6,576 nt of DNA from Treponema sp. (GCA_031259515.1 JAIRLK010000092.1:1-6576), one strand, 5' to 3'; positions 1 through 6,137 are shown, counted from the first letter of the stretch. Numbers and translations: made by a program. Notes: generated from the letters alone by a model not told the origin.

Positions 1-2
1 AA

Positions 3-9
3 AAAAAAG
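3..9 (+). promoter_or_regulatory. Candidate -1 ribosomal frameshift site A_AAA_AAG
   Basis: In the frame beginning at base 1 the codons read AAA AAA AAG AAA AAC AGA TAG, ending at 19-21. Slipping back one base on AAA AAG (4-9) continues as GAA AAA CAG, which is the transposase frame. This matches the IS1 arrangement, where InsA ends just after an A-rich heptamer and -1 shifting makes the InsAB' fusion. The distance to the first catalytic Asp is also about right. The upstream insA part is outside the window, so this stays a candidate. Confidence 0.45.
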
Positions 10-474
10 AAAAACAGATAGATTATGTGAACAAAGAGTATCTGGAATCACATAAAAACATCACTATTCGCGTTGAAATGGATGAAATGTGGAGCTTTTA
101 TCGCGATAAAAAGCATCAAATCTGGTTGTGGTGGGCTATTGACCACGAGAGCGGCGCGGTTATAGCGTTTTGGTTTGGAACGAGGGAGCATAAGAATCTT
201 GACAAACTCATGGAATTACTGGAGCCGCTTAACAGAGGGAAGGTGTATACGGATGGTAACTATGTGTATTACGAACGTTTTTCGCCGGAGGTATTGAACG
301 GTTACGAAGAGAAATATGCAAAAGATAGAAAAGAACCATCTGTCCCTGAGGACCTGGTGCGCCCGGTTAGTGAGGAAAGGCATCCGATTTTCAAAAACGG
401 AACAAATGCACAAGATCGTTGTCGCCCTTACGATAAATGTCTGGTTTTTTGGGAGGGTATGCTTGTTCCAATAA
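3..474 (+). pseudogene. IS1-family transposase (InsB'-like), 5'-truncated by window edge and frameshifted
   Basis: This is the DDE catalytic part of an IS1-type transposase, which cuts and joins element ends. The first frame is open from base 3 (reading KKEKQIDYVNKEYLES) and continues through VEMDEMWSF, whose Asp is at 81-83, and VYTDGNYVYY, whose Asp is at 252-254. These match the two aspartate motifs of IS1 InsB. After about base 297 the family match moves to the next frame. From 298 that frame reads VTKRNMQKIEKNHLSLR, then RLVRKGIRFSKTEQMHK, ending at TAA 472-474. The probable third acidic residue (Glu codon 328-330) lies after the shift. The unshifted frame runs on to 503 with unrelated sequence, so no intact catalytic triad is made. 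The GTG at 27 is not a credible start because homology continues upstream. Family assignment is by motif recall; the call of a disabled gene is strong unless the shift is a sequencing error. Confidence 0.85.
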
Positions 475-513
475 TTATAGAACATTACCCCCTTTTGGGA
501 TAGAATAATTATA
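470..513 (+). repeat. Short direct repeat AATAATTATA around the IS right end
   Basis: The 10-base sequence AATAATTATA occurs at 470-479, overlapping the transposase stop, and again at 504-513, outside the inferred element end. The match does not extend further and its spacing does not fit a target-site duplication. It may be chance in AT-rich sequence. Confidence 0.35.
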
Positions 514-551
514 AGGCAATGCGGGGGGTGTACCTTGGGGGATAGGGACTT

Positions 552-557
552 TATACT
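552..557 (+). promoter_or_regulatory. Possible -10 box (TATACT) for the HU-like/DUF4469 gene
   Basis: TATACT matches five of six bases of the sigma70 -10 consensus and would start transcription near 564. The sequence 17 bp upstream (529-534, TGTACC) is a poor -35, so the call is weak. It lies just downstream of the IS1 end, so the insertion may have altered the original upstream promoter region. Confidence 0.35.
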
Positions 558-566
558 GAACAGGGT

Positions 567-583
567 AGGGGCTGTATGCCCCT
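567..583 (+). promoter_or_regulatory. Leader hairpin upstream of the HU-like gene
   Basis: AGGGGC (567-572) and GCCCCT (578-583) pair perfectly around a 5-base loop. A competing stem CAGGG (561-565) with CCCTG (580-584) is also possible. The hairpin sits at the expected 5' end of the transcript and would bury the ATG at 576, which argues against that codon as the real start. No long T-tract follows, so it is not a terminator; protection of the mRNA end is a guess. Confidence 0.4.
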
Positions 584-1298
584 GTTTCTAAGATTCATTG
601 CAGGAGGACGGTCATTATGGCAGAGAAATCAATGCAACGAGGACATTGCGGCGAGAATCGTAGAAGGACGCTCGGAACTGCGCCTTGAAACCATCAAGGG
701 TATTCTGGTGGAGCGGGACGAAATCGTGAAACAGGCCCTGGTAGGAGGCACGGCGGTACAGGATGGGTGCATGAGGGCGGGGCCCCGGGTTACCGGGGTG
801 TGGATAGGGACGGCTCAGGTCTTTGACCCGGCAACCCACCGGATAACCTTGGACATCAGCCCCACCCAGGAGATGCGGGCCGCCCTGGAACAGGTGAGGG
901 TGGAGGTTCTGGGGGAGAAGAATGCCGGGGCCTATATCGGGCTGGTAACGGACATCACCACGGGCAAGACCGACGGAACCATCACGGTGGACGAGGATAT
1001 CCTGGTGAGCGGGGACAAGATCAAGGTAGAGCCGGAGGATGGAAGCGGCATGGGGGTATACTTCGTGGGCCGCAGCGGCACGGAATATCCCCTGGGGCGG
1101 AAGCTGACGGAGAATACCCGGAAGAAGCTGATTTTCCGGGTTCCCGCGCTCCCTCACGGTTTCTACACCCTGAAGATAGTAACCCGGTATACCGGCGCTC
1201 AACGGCTGCTTAATGAAAACCGGATCATCACCTACGAGTATCCCCTGATAGTTCCCGGGCCTGGAGTAGAGACCGGAGAGAAGGGTAGTGATGGATAA
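576..1298 (+). CDS. HU-like DNA-binding / DUF4469 domain protein, start uncertain
   Basis: The body resembles Bacteroidetes/spirochaete proteins that pair an HU/IHF-like N-terminal module with a C-terminal Ig-like DUF4469 domain. Residues about 21-105 (from NEDIAARIVEGRSELR to FDPATHRITLDISPT) fit the HU-like part. Residues about 138-226 (DEDILVSGDKIK, GVYFVGRSGTEYPL, KKLIFRVPALPHGFYTLKIV) fit DUF4469. Its cellular role is unknown; a nucleoid or architectural DNA-binding role is inferred from the HU-like fold. As I recall the family, about 30 N-terminal residues normally precede the EDIAARI-equivalent position. Here residues 1-20 (MPLFLRFIAGGRSLWQRNQC) look nothing like them, and ATG 576 lacks a good RBS and lies in a hairpin. 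The strong RBS at 602-607 points to ATG 617 in another frame, so a one-base indel between about 620 and 640, or real N-terminal decay, is likely. No convincing terminator follows the stop. Confidence 0.7.
   Translation: MPLFLRFIAGGRSLWQRNQCNEDIAARIVEGRSELRLETIKGILVERDEIVKQALVGGTAVQDGCMRAGPRVTGVWIGTAQVFDPATHRITLDISPTQEMRAALEQVRVEVLGEKNAGAYIGLVTDITTGKTDGTITVDEDILVSGDKIKVEPEDGSGMGVYFVGRSGTEYPLGRKLTENTRKKLIFRVPALPHGFYTLKIVTRYTGAQRLLNENRIITYEYPLIVPGPGVETGEKGSDG
602..607 (+). promoter_or_regulatory. Strong Shine-Dalgarno AGGAGG placed for ATG 617
   Basis: AGGAGG lies 9 bases before ATG 617-619, which is ideal spacing. That ATG opens a frame that stops after 23 codons at TGA 686-688. The protein-like frame downstream is one base over. 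The site therefore marks the probable ancestral start of the following gene and exposes a frame conflict. Confidence 0.7.
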
Positions 1299-1406
1299 CC
1301 GGCGCCCTTGATGGGGGATCGACATCAACTTTGATGCGGCTCGGCTGGCTTTTGCTCACGGCGTATCTGTCCCTCCCTTGAGAGAAATACCCGGTATTGA
1401 ACCGAA

Positions 1407-1435
1407 TTGAAGCGGAACAGGAAAAATGGTAGAAT
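1407..1435 (+). promoter_or_regulatory. Sigma70-type promoter for the cvpA-holB-kinase-regulator operon
   Basis: TTGAAG (1407-1412) and TAGAAT (1430-1435) are separated by 17 bp. Each matches its consensus at four or five of six positions, and the spacing is optimal. Transcription would start near 1442, giving a leader of about 15 bases before ATG 1457. No other promoter as good is seen between 1299 and 1456. Confidence 0.6.
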
Positions 1436-1456
1436 ACATAACAGGGGTACGTTTTT

Positions 1457-1942
1457 ATGGAAATAATCGATAGTATTTTTGCGGTCCTGATGGTGATAAT
1501 CATTGTCCGCTGCGCCCTGAGGGGGTTTATCGCAGAGGTGCTGTCTATGGCGGCCCTGGTGTTGGGCTTGGGTTCCGCGTTTGTTCTCCATAAAAGAGGG
1601 GCCGCCTTTCTCATAGAAAAGTACCTGCCGGAGATGAAGGTTCTCCCGGAGGTCCTGGCTTTTGTTGCCATCTTCCTCATCGTATTTTTGGCGGTTAAGC
1701 TCCTTGAATTTATCCTTAAAGATATCGTTGAGCGGATTCATTTGAGCGGGGTGGACCGGTTCCTGGGCGCCTTGTTCGGCTTTATCGAAGGGGCCGTCCT
1801 GGTTTCCCTGGTAGTCTTTGTTCTTACCATACAGCCCCTGTTTGATGCAGGGCCTCTGCTGGAGAAGAGCTATTTCGCCCGGACGCTGGCGCCCTACATC
1901 GGGGCGGCGCGGAACTCTATTACGCTTCCTGGGGGAGTGTAG
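1457..1942 (+). CDS. cvpA: CvpA family membrane protein
   Basis: This is a 161-residue inner-membrane protein with four predicted membrane helices at about 3-18, 24-44, 63-87 and 102-126. Two features are typical of the CvpA (colicin V production) family: an RG pair after the first helix (22-23) and the DRFLGALFGFIEG segment (100-112) leading into the last helix. The length is normal for the family. CvpA was first linked to colicin V export and is often tied to envelope function, but its molecular job is not settled. ATG 1457 follows a GGGG-type ribosome site at 1443-1447 and is the first start after the promoter. It is the first gene of a four-gene unit and ends 3 bp before the next start. 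The hydrophobic profile and motif make the family call firm; the gene name only denotes the family. Confidence 0.85.
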   Translation: MEIIDSIFAVLMVIIIVRCALRGFIAEVLSMAALVLGLGSAFVLHKRGAAFLIEKYLPEMKVLPEVLAFVAIFLIVFLAVKLLEFILKDIVERIHLSGVDRFLGALFGFIEGAVLVSLVVFVLTIQPLFDAGPLLEKSYFARTLAPYIGAARNSITLPGGV

Positions 1943-1945
1943 CCG

Positions 1946-3337
1946 GTGTTTGAGAATATCCTGGGACAAGAAGCGGTCATCCAGATAGCTGAAGACCTGC
2001 GGAACGATATTCTGGCCCCCTCCATGCTGTTCCGGGGTCCCCGTGCGGCGGGGAAGGGGACCGCCGCCCTGGAATTGGGCCGTATCCTTTCCTGCGAAAA
2101 GCCCGGTAAGGCGTGGAAGTGTTCATGCCCGGCCTGCCGGCGCCACCGGTTCCTCTACCATCCGGACCTTCTGGCCCTGGGGTCCCGTCCGTTTTCTGCG
2201 GAGATAGCGGCGGCGGCGGCGGTGTTTACCGTCCTCCCGTCCGACCCGGCGGTACGGGCCTTCTACATCCGGGCGGTACGGAAACTCGTCCTGCGGTTTT
2301 CCCCGGTTCTATGGGAGGATGAACCCAAGGCCGGTAAACTCGCGCCGATCCTTACGTCCCTTGAGGGGGACCTGGACGAAATCATAGGCCGGTTTGAAGG
2401 GGAAGGGGAGGCCGCTTCCCCGAAGGACATCAAATGGGCGGAGAAGATCAGCAAGTCCCTGGGGAAGAACGCCTTGAACCTTGAAGCCGAGGGAATCTCC
2501 GAGCTTATTCCGGTGGCGCAGATCAGAAAGGCCGCCTACTGGAGCCGCCTTGCGCCCCAGGGCAAGCGGAAGTTGCTCCTCATCGAAAATGCCGACCGTA
2601 TGCAGGACGCTTCCCGGAATGCCCTCCTCAAGATACTGGAGGAACCCCCAACCGATGCGGTTATCGTCCTCACCACCGCCCATAGCGACGCGTTGCTCCC
2701 CACCATCCTGTCCCGGCTGCGGCCCTACCGGTTCTATTCCCGTTCCGCCGAGGTGGAAAAAGACGTGCTCCGCCGGGTGTTCCGCTCCGATACGGCCCGG
2801 GAAAAGACCGCCGCCCCGGAGACCTCCATCACCGCGTATCTGGAATCCTTCCTGCCGGTTTCCGGGGAAGCCTTGTATCCTCTGGCGGCTTTCTTCGCCG
2901 CGTCGGCGGCTTACCGGGGAGCGCGGTCCCTGTTCGGCGCCGGCTGTTCCGTCCTTCCGGCGGAGTTGGAAGTCCTGGGGAAGTACGCCGCGGGTATCGC
3001 CGAAAAGGCCGGCCTGGAGCGCCTCGCCAAAGATACGGGGTCCTGTGTGGCGGCGGTCCTCAAGGGCGCGGAAGACTTTAAGGCGCCGGGCGTGTTCGCC
3101 CAATTTGTAGAGGCCCTCCTCGCCGTAATTTCAGGCAGCCTGCGGAGCGCTCCCCCCGCTTCCGGCGGGGCGGCCTTCGCGGACATCTGGCGGGAGACAG
3201 CCGCCGAAGCAGTTTTGGCTGCGGGAACTTACAACCTGACGCCGGCCTTGGTTCTTGACCGGCTCTGTACGGAACTAACCAGGAGGATGACGGCCCTTTA
3301 CCATGAGCCGTCCGCAGGGCTGAGGGGTTTTATATGA
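1946..3337 (+). CDS. holB: DNA polymerase III clamp-loader subunit, delta'-like (gamma/tau relative)
   Basis: This 463-residue protein belongs to the clamp-loader group that opens and loads the sliding clamp on DNA. It starts MFENILGQEAVIQI, like the VGQE start of gamma/tau and delta'. Four cysteines at 50, 59, 61 and 64 form the zinc module, followed by HPDLLAL. Residues 209-258 (KLLLIENADRM, ASRNALLKILEEPPTDAVIVL, ILSRLRP) are the Walker B/sensor 1 region. The P-loop is irregular (GPRAAGKGT, 31-39), the Walker B acids read ENAD, and the SRC motif is SRL. This fits a non-hydrolysing delta' better than an active gamma subunit. A roughly 100-residue insertion (about 84-185) separates the zinc module from the ATPase core. 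The C-terminal half (about 270-463) is alanine-rich and helical. The GTG start at 1946 has a GGGGGAG site 9 bases upstream, and the stop overlaps the kinase start by 4 bp. Many annotations would simply say gamma/tau-like. Confidence 0.75.
   Translation: MFENILGQEAVIQIAEDLRNDILAPSMLFRGPRAAGKGTAALELGRILSCEKPGKAWKCSCPACRRHRFLYHPDLLALGSRPFSAEIAAAAAVFTVLPSDPAVRAFYIRAVRKLVLRFSPVLWEDEPKAGKLAPILTSLEGDLDEIIGRFEGEGEAASPKDIKWAEKISKSLGKNALNLEAEGISELIPVAQIRKAAYWSRLAPQGKRKLLLIENADRMQDASRNALLKILEEPPTDAVIVLTTAHSDALLPTILSRLRPYRFYSRSAEVEKDVLRRVFRSDTAREKTAAPETSITAYLESFLPVSGEALYPLAAFFAASAAYRGARSLFGAGCSVLPAELEVLGKYAAGIAEKAGLERLAKDTGSCVAAVLKGAEDFKAPGVFAQFVEALLAVISGSLRSAPPASGGAAFADIWRETAAEAVLAAGTYNLTPALVLDRLCTELTRRMTALYHEPSAGLRGFI
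2207..2221 (+). repeat. Five tandem GCG triplets inside the delta'-like gene
   Basis: Five GCG codons encode Ala88-Ala92 at the start of the inserted segment. Slippage would change the alanine count without breaking the frame. It may simply reflect high GC and alanine content. Confidence 0.5.
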
Positions 3338-4551
3338 GGGATTTCATCAAACGGGCCTTAAAAAAGCTCAACAAACTCACTACCGAGCAGGTGCAGGACC
3401 TTCTGTTTTCCGCAGTTACGGAAATAGACCGCCTTGAAACGGTTCTGGATTCCCTCAACGAAGGCGTATTGGTCTGCGACACCCGGCACCACCTGGTGAT
3501 GGTGAATAAATACACCGAGCGGTTCTTCACCCTTTCTCATCATGAGCATGAGAATGAGCCGGTGTGGAGCCTGGCCCGGGACGAGAAGATACGGGAATTC
3601 CTTGAGATCACCCTGATAAACGGGGACCGGGTAGAGAAGCGGGAATTCGACGCGGATATCAAAGGTATTCCCCGGCTCCTCAGCATCAGCGTTTTGCCCC
3701 TGGTCCGGAATCGCCAGGTATCGGGTTCCCTCATCCATGTCGAGGACATCACCGAGAAACGGGGGAAGGAGGCCCGGCTGAGGCGGGCGGAAAATCTGGC
3801 GAGCCTTACCACCCTGGCGGCGGGCGTTGCCCACGAGATCAAGAATCCCCTGGGTTCCCTCTCTATTCATATACAGTTGATCCAAAAGGCCCTGGCCGCG
3901 AACCGGGAAATGTTTTTCAAAGCCCATCCCGACGGCGTGGACGGCATAGAACAGCGGCCCGGCGGTTATTTCGATATGCTGGATAAATACATCGCCGTGA
4001 TCAACGAGGAGATAGACCGCCTTAACCGCATCGTGGTGGATTTCCTGTTTGCCGTCCGTCCTATGGACATGGATCTGCGGGAAGGGAGTATCAACACCCT
4101 TATTGAGGAATTGGTGGAATTCGTCAAATATGAGCTGGGCGAAGCCGGGATTGCCTGCGTGCTTGAGCTGGACAAAGAAATCCCGGACGCTGATTTTGAC
4201 GAACGGTACATGAAGCAAGCCCTCCTCAATCTGATCAAGAACGCCCTTGCCGCCATGCCCGGCGGCGGGACGCTTACCATTAAGACCTGCGGTACGGACA
4301 CGGAAATCCAGATCGGCATCTGCGACACCGGTATAGGCATCCCCGAAGAGAACCTCTCCAAGATCTTTGAGCCTTATTTTACCACCAAAGACACCGGTTC
4401 GGGCCTGGGCTTGACGCTGGTCTTCAAGATAATCAAGGAGCATAAGGGCGAGGTCATTGTAAAATCCCGGGAAGGAGAGGGGTCCTGTTTCATCGTTACC
4501 CTGCCTATTCCCCAACGGGAGACTCGGCTGTTGGGCTACGAAGGAGAATAG
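3334..4551 (+). CDS. Cytoplasmic PAS-containing sensor histidine kinase (NtrB/AtoS-like)
   Basis: This 405-residue protein autophosphorylates on histidine and passes the phosphate to the regulator encoded next. Residues about 35-140 form a PAS-like input domain (ETVLDSLNEGVLVCD to GSLIHVEDITEKR). The dimerisation/phosphoacceptor box is LAAGVAHEIKNPLGSL with His167. The ATP-binding domain has the N box NLIKNALAAMPGGG (Asn303), G1 DTGIGIP (331-337), F box IFEPYFTTK and G2 GSGLGL (355-360). No signal peptide or membrane helix is visible, so the signal is probably intracellular. The loop between the two dimerisation helices (about 187-216, including AHPDGVDGIEQRPGGYF) is longer than in typical NtrB-type kinases. 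ATG 3334 overlaps the previous stop as ATGA, with a GAGGGG ribosome site at 3322-3327, so translation is likely coupled. The ligand cannot be told from sequence. Confidence 0.9.
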   Translation: MRDFIKRALKKLNKLTTEQVQDLLFSAVTEIDRLETVLDSLNEGVLVCDTRHHLVMVNKYTERFFTLSHHEHENEPVWSLARDEKIREFLEITLINGDRVEKREFDADIKGIPRLLSISVLPLVRNRQVSGSLIHVEDITEKRGKEARLRRAENLASLTTLAAGVAHEIKNPLGSLSIHIQLIQKALAANREMFFKAHPDGVDGIEQRPGGYFDMLDKYIAVINEEIDRLNRIVVDFLFAVRPMDMDLREGSINTLIEELVEFVKYELGEAGIACVLELDKEIPDADFDERYMKQALLNLIKNALAAMPGGGTLTIKTCGTDTEIQIGICDTGIGIPEENLSKIFEPYFTTKDTGSGLGLTLVFKIIKEHKGEVIVKSREGEGSCFIVTLPIPQRETRLLGYEGE

Positions 4552-4552
4552 G

Positions 4553-5929
4553 GTGAAGTTTAAGCTTTTGGTTGTGGATGACGAGAAGAATATCCGGACA
4601 GGTCTTGCGGCGGCCCTTCAAATGGACGGCTATGAGGTAGAAACCGCCGCCGCCGGCGATGAAGGCTGGAAGCGCTTTCAAAAAGGGGACATAGACCTGG
4701 TTATCACCGATCTCCGTATGCCCGGCGTTTCCGGGGAAGAACTCCTCAAGCGGATAAGCGCCGAAACCCCCGGCATCCCGGTCATCGTCCTTACCGGCCA
4801 CGGCACGGTGGAAAGCGCCGTAAGCGCCATGAGGAACTGCGCCTACGACTTCCTTACCAAGCCGGTAAACCTGGAACGCCTGTCTCTGCTGGTAAAACGG
4901 GCCTTGCAGAACCGGGAACTGGCGCTCCGCCACCACCAGCTTGAGGAGGAGCTGGAACGCAAGAAGCAGTTCGAGACCATCATAGGCGCCAGCGTTCCCA
5001 TGCGCCGGGTTTTCGACACCATAAGCCGCGCCGCCCCGGCCCGGGCATCGGTGCTTATCACCGGCGAATCCGGGGTTGGCAAAGAGCTGGTGGCCGACGC
5101 CATCCACGAGCTTTCCCCCCGGAAAGGCAAGCCTCTGATCAAGGTCCACTGCGCGGCCCTGGCCGCGAGCCTGTTGGAAAGCGAACTTTTCGGCCATGAA
5201 AAGGGGGCTTTTACCGGGGCGGTTTCCCGTATGCGTGGCCGTTTTGAATTGGCCAACGAGGGAACCCTTTTCCTTGACGAAATCGGCGAAATCGACCAGA
5301 ACATCCAGATTAAGCTGTTGCGGGTGCTTCAGGAAAAGAAATTCCAGCGGGTAGGCGGGGAAGACACCATAGAGGTGGATGTCCGCATCGTCGCCGCCAC
5401 GAATAAGGACCTTAAAGCGGAAATTGAGAAGGGCAATTTTAGGGAAGACCTCTACTTCCGCCTTAATGTGGTGAACATCCACGTCCCCCCCCTGCGGGAG
5501 CGCAAAGACGACCTTCCCCTGCTTATCAGCGCGTTTCTTAAAGAATTCGCCGCGGAAAACGGCAAGCCCGTGGAGGGCCTGGACGACAAGGTCCAGGCCG
5601 CCCTCTACGCCTACGATTGGCCGGGCAACATCCGGGAACTGCGGAACTGCATGGAAAGCGCGGTGGTCATGGCCAAAGGTCCAATCATCACCGAAGGGGA
5701 CCTGCCTCCCACCCTCAGACGGCAGAGCGACGAGGGGTGGATACGCATTCCATTGGGGACAAGTCTTGAGGAGGCGGAGAAGATCATCATCCGGGATACC
5801 CTTTCTTCCCTCAAGGGTAACAAGAGCCGGACTGCGGAAGTCCTTGCCATAGGCCGCAAGACCCTGCACCGGAAGCTCTCCGGCTGGGGCGAAGGCGCGG
5901 AAGAGGGTGGGGTAGAGCAAGCGGAATGA
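4553..5929 (+). CDS. NtrC/AtoC-family sigma54-dependent response regulator
   Basis: This 458-residue transcription activator has the full three-domain plan. The receiver (1-120) has acidic Asp9/Asp10, phosphoacceptor Asp53 in DLVITDLRMPG, Thr81 and Lys103. The AAA+ domain (about 143-380) has Walker A GESGVGKE (171-178), the sigma54-contact loop GAFTGA (218-223), Walker B LFLDEIGE (239-246), and the arginine-finger region FREDLYFRLN (296-305). The C-terminal Fis-type helix-turn-helix lies at about 405-442 (GNKSRTAEVLAIGRKTLHRKL). All key residues are present, so it should hydrolyse ATP and open sigma54 promoters when phosphorylated. A Gly/Glu-rich tail (444-458) follows. GTG 4553 begins 1 bp after the kinase stop, with AAGGAGA at 4541-4547 as ribosome site. 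The adjacent kinase is the natural partner. Target genes are not identifiable here. Confidence 0.93.
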   Translation: MKFKLLVVDDEKNIRTGLAAALQMDGYEVETAAAGDEGWKRFQKGDIDLVITDLRMPGVSGEELLKRISAETPGIPVIVLTGHGTVESAVSAMRNCAYDFLTKPVNLERLSLLVKRALQNRELALRHHQLEEELERKKQFETIIGASVPMRRVFDTISRAAPARASVLITGESGVGKELVADAIHELSPRKGKPLIKVHCAALAASLLESELFGHEKGAFTGAVSRMRGRFELANEGTLFLDEIGEIDQNIQIKLLRVLQEKKFQRVGGEDTIEVDVRIVAATNKDLKAEIEKGNFREDLYFRLNVVNIHVPPLRERKDDLPLLISAFLKEFAAENGKPVEGLDDKVQAALYAYDWPGNIRELRNCMESAVVMAKGPIITEGDLPPTLRRQSDEGWIRIPLGTSLEEAEKIIIRDTLSSLKGNKSRTAEVLAIGRKTLHRKLSGWGEGAEEGGVEQAE

Positions 5930-6083
5930 CAATCAAATCCCTGCACATTAAAAACATCCGGCCTGCCGGAAACCACCGGCTCTTTTTGTTTCCTGGCAAG
6001 CACTGGGCTTTACAATAGCCTTCAAGAGCCGTGCAGAAGTCGTCGGCATCGCAATAGATTCTTGTTATAGTATCTTCGTTCAT
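5811..6083 (-). pseudogene. N-terminal remnant of a DDE transposase (IS4/IS982-like), fused to antisense of the regulator
   Basis: On the minus strand ATG 6083-6081 opens a 90-codon frame. Its first 44 residues (MNEDTITRIYCDADDFCTAL, then EGYCKAQCLPGNKKSRWFPA and GRMF) look like the N-terminal helical segment of IS982/IS4-type transposases, as I recall those starts. After about base 5952 the similarity stops. The frame runs antisense through the regulator's last 119 bases with low-complexity Pro/Arg/Leu sequence, ending at 5811. No catalytic acids are present, so it cannot transpose. It has a strong RBS and a consensus-like promoter, so it may still be transcribed. The exact IS family is uncertain. 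The break lies only about 23 bp beyond the regulator stop. Confidence 0.6.
5965..5990 (+). terminator. Rho-independent terminator of the operon, inside transposase-remnant sequence
   Basis: GCCGG (5965-5969) and CCGGC (5976-5980) form a 5-bp GC stem around AAACCA, followed directly by TCTTTTTGTT. It lies 36 bases after the regulator stop. On the opposite strand the same bases are the KKSRWFPAG codons of the transposase remnant. A run of A at 5950-5954 means the structure could also stop minus-strand transcription, though less convincingly. Confidence 0.65.
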
Positions 6084-6089
6084 AAGAAA

Positions 6090-6098
6090 CCCCCTCCC
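6090..6098 (-). promoter_or_regulatory. Ribosome binding site of the transposase remnant
   Basis: Read on the minus strand, GGGAGGGGG lies 6 bases before ATG 6083. It supports that codon as the start rather than the far-upstream in-frame ATG at 6350. The site forms part of the inverted repeat described next. Confidence 0.6.
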
Positions 6099-6128
6099 TT
6101 TTCCCGTATTGAGATATATGTTTAGTCT

Positions 6129-6137
6129 ATTATACCA
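6129..6137 (-). promoter_or_regulatory. Extended -10 promoter (TGGTATAAT) of the transposase remnant
   Basis: On the minus strand TGG followed by TATAAT gives a perfect -10 (6134-6129) with an extended TGN element. The -35 position is poor (AAGAAA), which extended -10 promoters tolerate. Transcription would begin near 6122, about 40 bases before ATG 6083. Confidence 0.55.

Larger units (their letters stand above)
1..489 (+). mobile_element. Right-hand part of an IS1-family insertion sequence
   Basis: The element enters from the left edge and contains the transposase remnant. Its right end is placed at about 489. In IS1 the transposase ends CAA TAA and is followed by 15 bases ending CATTACC. 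Here CAA TAA at 469-474 is followed by exactly 15 bases (475-489) ending in CATTACC (483-489). An 8-9 bp target duplication would then begin at 490 (CCCTTTTGG), but the left end is outside the window, so neither the terminal repeat pairing nor the duplication can be confirmed. The IS1 end sequence is recalled, not looked up. Confidence 0.7.

Noticed and set aside
1323..1336. Small hairpin CATCA/TGATG after the HU-like gene
   Set aside because: The stem is only 5 weak pairs without a T-tract, so it does not qualify as a terminator.
2481..3110. Second plus-strand frame inside the delta'-like gene
   Set aside because: It is Arg/Pro/Ser-rich frame-shadow sequence with no motif, whereas the delta'-like frame shows conserved motifs.
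3358..4515. Long minus-strand open frame opposite the kinase gene
   Set aside because: It is antisense to a gene with clear kinase motifs, and its composition is the complement of that codon pattern.
4505..5932. Long minus-strand open frame opposite the regulator gene
   Set aside because: It mirrors a complete NtrC-type gene in a GC-rich region where antisense frames stay open by chance.
5994..6009. Sigma54-like -24/-12 pattern TGGCAAGCACTGGGCT on the plus strand
   Set aside because: GG and GC have the right 10-base separation, but the -12 half is poor (GGGCT), it lies within transposase-remnant codons, and no plus-strand gene follows.
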